From positions 1-33,413 of the forward strand of contig JAQTPC010000001.1 of the NCBI GenBank assembly GCA_028713005.1: DNA of 33,413 nucleotides, given 5' to 3'. Positions 27,303 to 33,413 of the stretch are shown here, in pieces (the stretch's first letter is position 1; every line of letters starts with the position of its first letter). The notes below the pieces were generated by a model that had not been told where the DNA came from, ran no database searches, and saw only the letters and a list, made by a program, of their open reading frames with translations. Origin of the DNA: Minisyncoccota bacterium (lineage in GTDB: Bacteria; Patescibacteriota; Minisyncoccia; Phycocordibacterales; PALSA-1337). A program made the translations under genes and the position numbers.

Positions 27303-27329
27303 AAATGGCGCTTAATCGGCGCCATTTTT
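27303..27329 (+). terminator. Rho-independent terminator
   Basis: AATGGCGC-TTAATCG-GCGCCATTTTTA. Confidence 0.75.
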
Positions 27330-27349
27330 AGTGGTAAGATGTAATTCCT

Positions 27350-29155
27350 ATGAATACAGAGCAAGAAGACAAAACAGAAGAAAAGAAGATAACAAAAGAA
27401 GGTATTTATACTGGCTTTAGTGTCATGTTTAAATATTTGAAAGGATATCGTAGAGATATCATTATTTTGAGCATTATTGGCGTACTCTCCGCACTTGGAA
27501 ACGGCGTTATACCATACATCGCTGGAAGTTTTTTTGATTCTATAAGTAATCCGAGTGTAACTAGTTTGTTCGGCTATGTAATCCCACTGTATGTTAGCTT
27601 GTTGATTTTATGGTCGATTGTCCAATGCCTGACTTATTTTATGGATTGGCGTATCAATATCATGAGTCAGTATATCTCTAATACAATCTGGCTTGAGTAT
27701 ATCTCAAAAGGCTTTGGTTTCTTGCTCAACCTGCCTGTTGCTTTTCATAAGAAAAATAAGATTGGCGAGATTGGTAACAATATAAATTATGCAGCAAACA
27801 GTTTGGAAACTATTGTCAGCAATGTCGTGATTGATCTTTCGCCTCAAATATTGAGTATCGTCATTGCATTTGGGATTGCGCTTTACATCAAACAAGTCCT
27901 CGCGCTTTTTCTGATGATCGGTGTCGTTATATATGTATTCGTATTGCTAAATAAGGTGAAGCCTTTGGCAAAATATCAAAAAGAATACTACGATCATATT
28001 TCAAAGATGTGGGGAGATGCATACGATACAGCTGGTAATGCGCTTGCGATTAAGCAGGCAACCTCTGAGCAATATGAGCAAAATAAACTTTTAAAGGGAA
28101 TGCTCGCAGCGGTTCCTATGTGGATGAAACAGACAAAAGTGTGGGGAAATCTCAGTTTGTATCAGCGTATCACTATTCTGGGTACACAGATTCTTATATT
28201 TATTTTTTCTGTTTATTATATACATCAAGGAGCCATGACTCTCGGTGAACTTCTTGCATTCAATGCATACGCAGCAATGGTATTCGGCCCGTTTACAACT
28301 ATCGCGCGAAACTGGCAAACAATCCAAAATGGCATCATAAATATCCAAGAGACAGAAAAGATACTCGCCCTTCCGACTGAAAATTATGAGCCTATTGACG
28401 CTCCTGTTATCGATATTCGTGGAGATATTGATTTCAAAAATGTCTCATTCCAATACGATGAAGGTAAGTCTGTTCTTCAAGATATTTCATTTTCTATTAA
28501 AGCAGGTGAGATTATCGCTCTCGTTGGCGAGTCTGGTGTCGGTAAAAGTACTCTGATTGACCTTATCTCTGCATATCATTTTGCTAATAGCGGAGATGTC
28601 TTCATTGATGGGTATGATGTCAAAACACTAAATTTACGAAAACTCCGCCAAGCCATCGCTGTTGTGCCACAGGAAGTTGTTCTCTTTAATGACACAATTG
28701 AAACAAATATTAAATACGGTAACTTTGAAGCAACACACGAAGAGATTCGTGAAGCTTCACGTAAAGCTCACGCACTCGATTTTATCGAAAAATTCCCTGA
28801 GCAGTGGAAACAGCTCGTTGGTGAACGTGGTATCAAGCTTTCGGTTGGTCAGAAACAGCGCATCGCAATTGCACGCGCTATTCTCCGTAATCCAAAGATC
28901 CTTGTTCTCGATGAACCAACATCAGCCCTTGATGCAGGTACAGAGAAGATCATCACGGAATCTCTGGACAAGCTCATGACGGGTAAAACGACATTTATCA
29001 TCGCTCATCGCCTCAGTACTGTCCGAAAAGCTGATAAAATCCTTGTTTTCAAGGAAGGAAAGATCATAGAATCAGGAAAACATGATGAATTACTCAAGAT
29101 TGAGGGTGGAGAGTATAGGAGACTATATGAGTTACAGATAGGTTTGCACGCGTAA
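27350..29155 (+). CDS. ABC transporter, fused permease and ATP-binding protein
   Basis: VGESGVGKSTL (Walker A), LSVGQKQRIAIARAIL (signature), ILVLDEPTSALD (Walker B), IIAHRLST. Confidence 0.92.
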   Translation: MNTEQEDKTEEKKITKEGIYTGFSVMFKYLKGYRRDIIILSIIGVLSALGNGVIPYIAGSFFDSISNPSVTSLFGYVIPLYVSLLILWSIVQCLTYFMDWRINIMSQYISNTIWLEYISKGFGFLLNLPVAFHKKNKIGEIGNNINYAANSLETIVSNVVIDLSPQILSIVIAFGIALYIKQVLALFLMIGVVIYVFVLLNKVKPLAKYQKEYYDHISKMWGDAYDTAGNALAIKQATSEQYEQNKLLKGMLAAVPMWMKQTKVWGNLSLYQRITILGTQILIFIFSVYYIHQGAMTLGELLAFNAYAAMVFGPFTTIARNWQTIQNGIINIQETEKILALPTENYEPIDAPVIDIRGDIDFKNVSFQYDEGKSVLQDISFSIKAGEIIALVGESGVGKSTLIDLISAYHFANSGDVFIDGYDVKTLNLRKLRQAIAVVPQEVVLFNDTIETNIKYGNFEATHEEIREASRKAHALDFIEKFPEQWKQLVGERGIKLSVGQKQRIAIARAILRNPKILVLDEPTSALDAGTEKIITESLDKLMTGKTTFIIAHRLSTVRKADKILVFKEGKIIESGKHDELLKIEGGEYRRLYELQIGLHA

Positions 29156-29233
29156 GGCACCACAATTGAGGTGTTGGTCGTACTAATGCTAGAATGTAAC
29201 AACGTTCGCTTACTTTAGTAATTTATATATTTT

Positions 29234-29506
29234 ATGACAAAAGAAATAAAAACAATCATTGCGCTTGTAGTATTGATTGCAGTCGTGATTATTGGTTGGT
29301 TATGGTACGGTTCATCAAATAATGCACAGGCCCCTGCAGGACAAAAGCAAGTTAGTAGTTCTAGACAACAAGTATATGTACCTGCGGATGCTGGTCTCAC
29401 AACATCGCCATCTGATACCTCAGATGCTGCATTACAAAGCGACATGGGCTCAGTGAATGCTCAGATGAAGAGTCTCAACACTGATACCTCAAACATTTCA
29501 AACTAG
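29234..29506 (+). CDS. Small membrane-anchored hypothetical protein
   Basis: TIIALVVLIAVVIIGWLWYG TM then Ser/Gln-rich tail. Confidence 0.55.
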   Translation: MTKEIKTIIALVVLIAVVIIGWLWYGSSNNAQAPAGQKQVSSSRQQVYVPADAGLTTSPSDTSDAALQSDMGSVNAQMKSLNTDTSNISN

Positions 29507-29537
29507 CATTTATTATCAGCACACATTTATTATCTAT

Positions 29538-30485
29538 ATGAAAAAAATTATCTATATAAAAAGTACCGCTATTGCGACTGCAGTTGCATCGCTCGCTCTT
29601 GTTGTACCTGCTTTTGCGCAGACTCCAACAAATGGCACAGCAAATCATCCCTTGCTCGTCAATAAAATGATGCAGGTTCGTGCAGGTACACAAGCAACAA
29701 CTACTCGTCCGATTGTAGGGGCAAAGATGATGGGTAAAATCGCGAGTTCAACAGAGGCGAGAAAAGAGGCACGTGATATGCGCCAAGCAAGCTCTACTGC
29801 AAATCGCATGGAAAAGGGTAATCAGCGTGGTGACAATATGATTGATCAACGTATACAAAGTCTGACTGCACTTCTTGGTCGTATTCAGGCTATGAAACAT
29901 GTATCTGATAGTGACAAGGCTCTTTTGAGTACTTCAATACAAGCAGAGATTGCAGCACTTACTGATTTGAAAGCAAAAATTGCAAGCGATACATCAACTT
30001 CAACTCTAAAAGATGATGTCAATTCAATCACAAAGTCGTATCGCATATATGCTCTTGTTGAACCACAAGCACAGATCATTGCAGCAGCTGATCGTGTACT
30101 TGGAATCGTCGATTCACTCAAAATAATTGAGGCAAAGGTGCAAGCACGTTTAGCTTCAAGTACTACAGCTTCATCAACCTCACTGCTTGCTGATTTTGAT
30201 ATTCAAATCTCATCTGCAAGTACGCAAGCAAAGGCTGCTGTAAGTTTGGTCGCTAGTCTCAAACCAGATAATGGCAGTGACACTGTTGCAGCTTCAAATA
30301 AGTTAGCTTTGCAAAATGCTCGGGCAAATGTAGTTTCAGCTCAAAAATCCCTTCAGATGGCAGAAAAAGACATTCGCAGTGCGATTGGTGAATTTAGTAA
30401 AGGCAATAAAGATGTGAATTCACGCCGTCCTGCACCACGACCAGGTACAACTACACCACCTACATCTACTACGACACTTCAGTAG
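29538..30485 (+). CDS. Secreted coiled-coil hypothetical protein
   Basis: Signal peptide ...AIATAVASLALVVPAFAQ; Ala/Ser/Thr-rich helices; Pro/Thr tail. Confidence 0.6.
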   Translation: MKKIIYIKSTAIATAVASLALVVPAFAQTPTNGTANHPLLVNKMMQVRAGTQATTTRPIVGAKMMGKIASSTEARKEARDMRQASSTANRMEKGNQRGDNMIDQRIQSLTALLGRIQAMKHVSDSDKALLSTSIQAEIAALTDLKAKIASDTSTSTLKDDVNSITKSYRIYALVEPQAQIIAAADRVLGIVDSLKIIEAKVQARLASSTTASSTSLLADFDIQISSASTQAKAAVSLVASLKPDNGSDTVAASNKLALQNARANVVSAQKSLQMAEKDIRSAIGEFSKGNKDVNSRRPAPRPGTTTPPTSTTTLQ

Positions 30486-30507
30486 TTCACTCATATATCG
30501 TCAAAAG

Positions 30508-30535
30508 TACAACCTCTAACCGGGTTGTATTTTTA
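30508..30535 (+). terminator. Terminator-like hairpin
   Basis: TACAACC-TCTAACC-GGGTTGTATTTTTA. Confidence 0.65.
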
Positions 30536-30615
30536 GTTATCCACAAAGAGGCTCTGAAGTAGGTTAGCTGTGATATAATAGTTTATAAGTTAATAGCCAC
30601 TCATTTATATTAAAA

Positions 30616-30954
30616 ATGGAAACATACTCTCTCAATCAAAATCCAATACCACAGGTACCTATGACTGCAGAAGAGCGCCATCGTTTTATGAACCTTTCGA
30701 TTGTTGCAGTAGCGATTGCTCTGATTATCGGTATTTTATATTGGTGGACAACAACTGGTAACAGTATTGCTCCTGCATCAGTTGATACTCAAGCTGAACT
30801 CCGTGCTCAAGTTGCAGCTATCCTGAGAAGTGCACCTGTAGAAGCTTCACAGCAGGATATAGATAGGGTGGCATCACAACTCAGTGCGACAAAGCCTGGT
30901 GTTGCAAGCAACGCTGACATACAAGCTATGTCAAACGCCCTCAGAGCAAAATAA
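30616..30954 (+). CDS. Small membrane-anchored hypothetical protein
   Basis: TM IVAVAIALIIGILYWWTT; 112 aa. Confidence 0.55.
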   Translation: METYSLNQNPIPQVPMTAEERHRFMNLSIVAVAIALIIGILYWWTTTGNSIAPASVDTQAELRAQVAAILRSAPVEASQQDIDRVASQLSATKPGVASNADIQAMSNALRAK

Positions 30955-30969
30955 TAGTTGAACTAATCT

Positions 30970-31006
30970 AAAAAAATACCCTGAACAAAATTCAGGGTAT
31001 TTTTTA
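30970..31006. terminator. Bidirectional terminator between convergent genes
   Basis: AAATACCCTGAA-CAAAA-TTCAGGGTATTTTTTA. Confidence 0.85.
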
Positions 31007-32503
31007 TTATTCCAGCATAACTGCCGGTTCTCCTTTTTTATGTGAAAATGCAGAAGCATTTCCTTTGATCCACAATGCTGCGATAGCACCGATAAGCACG
31101 ATAACGGCTGACACCTCGAAGACTGTAGCATACGCAGCCACTTGCGCTTTGAGCTCGATAAGACCAATCGCTTGCCCAATATCAGTTGGCGATGTGGCGT
31201 TGATGCTGCTATTTTGGGCGATTTCAATGACTTTATTTGTAGAGATATTTTTGATCAATGTTCCAGAAAGAGCGATACCGAATGCACCAGCGATATTGCG
31301 TGCAAGTGCGAGAATCGATGATGCAACACCGACTTCCTCAGTAGGAACGCTGTTGGTAACCATACTGGTACGTTGAGCCATGCCGAAACCAAGACTAAAT
31401 GCCATGATTGAAAGAGGAATGACGATATCAAGAGTACCTGACCGAGGATCAAGCAACATTGAGAATAAGAATATACCAACGCCAGCTCCAAAGGTACTGA
31501 GCGCAATGATATAGCTTGGCTTCACTCTGCCTATTAAACGGCCACCAAGGGGTGCTGAGACCATAAAACCTGCAGCCATAGGGATAAAGAGGTATCCCGC
31601 CTCCGTTGCGCTCATACCAAGGAATGTTTGTGCAAAAATAGGTATAAGGAAGACGCTACCCATCATACCCATGAATACAATAAAGTTATTGGCGAGGACG
31701 GTATTGAACGTGGAGCTCTTGAAAAATTTAAAGTCGACAATGGCGTCTTCATGGTCTCGCTCAATCAAATAAAATGCCGCTGAAAATACTGCGATAATGA
31801 CATACGATAATATACTATTGCCTGACATCCAACCCCAATCTGTACCTTTATCGAGCAGAAGAACAAGAGATGCTAGTGCACCGCCAAGCGTCACTGCGCC
31901 CCACCAGTCAAAACGATAAACTTTCTTTTCTGAAACTGATTCATGAACGAAGGCAAGAGCCATAGCAAGGCCGATCAAGCCAACAGGGAGGTTCAATAGA
32001 AACACCGCGCGCCAATTGAATAGGTCAATGAGCGGACCACCGATGAGTGGACCGAGAACTGCGGAAGCAGCAAAGGCTGATGACCAGATGCCGAGTGCCT
32101 GAGCTCTCTTTTTTGGATCAGTAAAAGTGACAGCAAGGATGGCCATTGCAGTTGGATAGTCAGCTGAACTTGCGATAGCCTGGATAACACGAAACACAAT
32201 CATTGATGAGAAATTCCATGCAAGTCCAGCAAATACCGAACTAATAATGAATATCAAAAAGCCAAGTATATAGACTTTTTTTCGGCCAATACTATCACCG
32301 AGTTTGCCCCATACTGGTACAAACACTGCATTAGCGATGATATAGGCGGTCGCTATCCATCCTCCAGTGGAAACACTCACGCCAAAATCGCTAATCATCT
32401 TTGGTAATGCCAAATTGACGATTGTCTGGTCAAGGCGACCGAGAAAGGTTCCTATGATGACTGTCGCAAGGACAAGCCACTCGAAATTGGAGTTATTTTT
32501 CAA
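31007..32503 (-). CDS. MFS transporter, DHA2 (EmrB/QacA-like) family
   Basis: GTFLGRLDQTIVNLALPKM, GWIATAYIIANAVFVPVWGKLGDSIGRKKVY, multi-TM. Confidence 0.88.
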   Translation of the reverse strand: MKNNSNFEWLVLATVIIGTFLGRLDQTIVNLALPKMISDFGVSVSTGGWIATAYIIANAVFVPVWGKLGDSIGRKKVYILGFLIFIISSVFAGLAWNFSSMIVFRVIQAIASSADYPTAMAILAVTFTDPKKRAQALGIWSSAFAASAVLGPLIGGPLIDLFNWRAVFLLNLPVGLIGLAMALAFVHESVSEKKVYRFDWWGAVTLGGALASLVLLLDKGTDWGWMSGNSILSYVIIAVFSAAFYLIERDHEDAIVDFKFFKSSTFNTVLANNFIVFMGMMGSVFLIPIFAQTFLGMSATEAGYLFIPMAAGFMVSAPLGGRLIGRVKPSYIIALSTFGAGVGIFLFSMLLDPRSGTLDIVIPLSIMAFSLGFGMAQRTSMVTNSVPTEEVGVASSILALARNIAGAFGIALSGTLIKNISTNKVIEIAQNSSINATSPTDIGQAIGLIELKAQVAAYATVFEVSAVIVLIGAIAALWIKGNASAFSHKKGEPAVMLE

Positions 32504-32515
32504 GGCAAATAAATA

Positions 32516-33136
32516 TTAGTTACTATAGATCCACACTTTTGATGACATACCATTTTTTATCTGAGGGAATGCGGTAACATCAAATCTGATTTTAACGTCG
32601 AATTGGTTGATCTGTCGCTTGTCGGAAATATTGAATACGACATCTTCCTGTCGTGCTGAGGCACTGATCTCGTCTACAACACCCTGGAAAGTTCGTGAAC
32701 CAAATGCATCGAGTGTGAATACAGCTTGATCTCCAATCTTGATTGAGCTCAAGCCTTTATCTTCATCGATGTGGGCGACTACGCGGAGATCATCTGGATT
32801 TACTACTTTTACTACTGCTACACCGGGAGCAATAGTCGTGCCGATAGCTGTATCTGTATCCGTTACAACACTTGTTGCAGTTGTTTTGAGGAGCTCATTG
32901 CCAACGCGTGCTACAACGGTATCTGGACCAACGACGTCACCGACGTTTACGTAAACCTCTTGAAGTACTCCTGGAGCAGAAGGTGAGATAGTTGTTATAG
33001 AAGCTGAGACAATAGCCTTGTCTGTGTATACACGGCCCATAGATGTTAGCCAGTAACCAAGTCCTGCAGTACCACCAATAATGATGACGGCAAGCATTCC
33101 TGTGGTGACCCAGATATTTGAAGTAAGTTTTTTCAT
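32516..33136 (-). CDS. HlyD/EmrA-like adaptor protein, short form
   Basis: N-terminal TM, GVLQEVYVNVGDVVGPDTVVARV half-lipoyl, VVNPDDLRVVAHIDEDKGLSSIKIGDQAVFTLDAF. Confidence 0.75.
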   Translation of the reverse strand: MKKLTSNIWVTTGMLAVIIIGGTAGLGYWLTSMGRVYTDKAIVSASITTISPSAPGVLQEVYVNVGDVVGPDTVVARVGNELLKTTATSVVTDTDTAIGTTIAPGVAVVKVVNPDDLRVVAHIDEDKGLSSIKIGDQAVFTLDAFGSRTFQGVVDEISASARQEDVVFNISDKRQINQFDVKIRFDVTAFPQIKNGMSSKVWIYSN

Positions 33137-33157
33137 AAGAATGTATATTGCGTTAAA

Positions 33158-33413
33158 TTAGTAGGTATCAGCGCCGAAGTGAGCGACTATATCACCGTCT
33201 TGTACACCTTCAAGTATCTCAGTGTAGCCATCTGAGCCTGTGATACCAGTGGTAACCTGCTGCTGTACGAATGTGCCCTCTGTATCTCTAACTAAAACAT
33301 ATTTTTGGTCTCCCTTGGTGATAAGTGCGCGCGTAGGAACAGCAATAGCGTTGGTTGATGTTGCGGTAGTGATCAGGGCGTTTGCGGTTAATCCTGAACG
33401 AATACGCGGGTCA
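33158..33413 (-). CDS. Efflux periplasmic-adaptor-like protein, C-terminal fragment (runs off window)
   Basis: Minus frame: DPRIRSGLTANALITTATSTNAIAVPTRALITKGDQKYVLVRDTEGTFVQQQVTTGITGSDGYTEILEGVQDGDIVAHFGADTY*. Confidence 0.65.
   Translation of the reverse strand, partial: DPRIRSGLTANALITTATSTNAIAVPTRALITKGDQKYVLVRDTEGTFVQQQVTTGITGSDGYTEILEGVQDGDIVAHFGADTY

Noticed and set aside
1-33413. CRISPR arrays, tRNA or rRNA genes, integrases or transposases
   Set aside because: No regularly spaced direct repeats, no cloverleaf-like or rRNA sequence and no recombinase motifs recognised by eye; a tRNAscan/Infernal run would be needed to be certain

Overview
The window looks like two different genomic backgrounds joined at about 10.66-10.80 kb. 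(A) 1 to ~10.66 kb is GC-rich and resembles a plasmid or conjugative element of a diderm bacterium. Its minus-strand genes overlap end to end and include a CHC2/Toprim primase, a DUF6166 protein, an N6-methylase-like protein, a replication-relaxation-type winged-helix protein and a TraD/VirD4-like T4SS ATPase. It also carries cargo: a two-gene AbiGi/DUF2971-like plus RX4H (HEPN-like) pair, and an outer-membrane beta-barrel. The most distinctive signals here are (i) four copies of an element ACTTGCC-N6-GGCAAGT-TTTACCCGTCTCC placed upstream of plasmid-type genes, and (ii) a ~500 bp hairpin-dense non-coding region next to the T4SS ATPase with a ~146 bp nested palindrome, a candidate oriT/oriV. 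(B) ~10.80 kb to the end is AT-rich and has a Patescibacteria/CPR-like gene complement: VanY peptidase, AI-2E transporter, META protein, ECF sigma plus DUF5667, a copper operon (CsoR-like, small membrane protein, HMA-TauE/SafE-cupredoxin fusion, CopA), AspRS without the GAD insertion, an ABC exporter, and MFS with short HlyD adaptors. The junction may be an assembly chimera or a real integration; sequence alone cannot decide. All annotations come from reading motifs and architecture; no searches were run.
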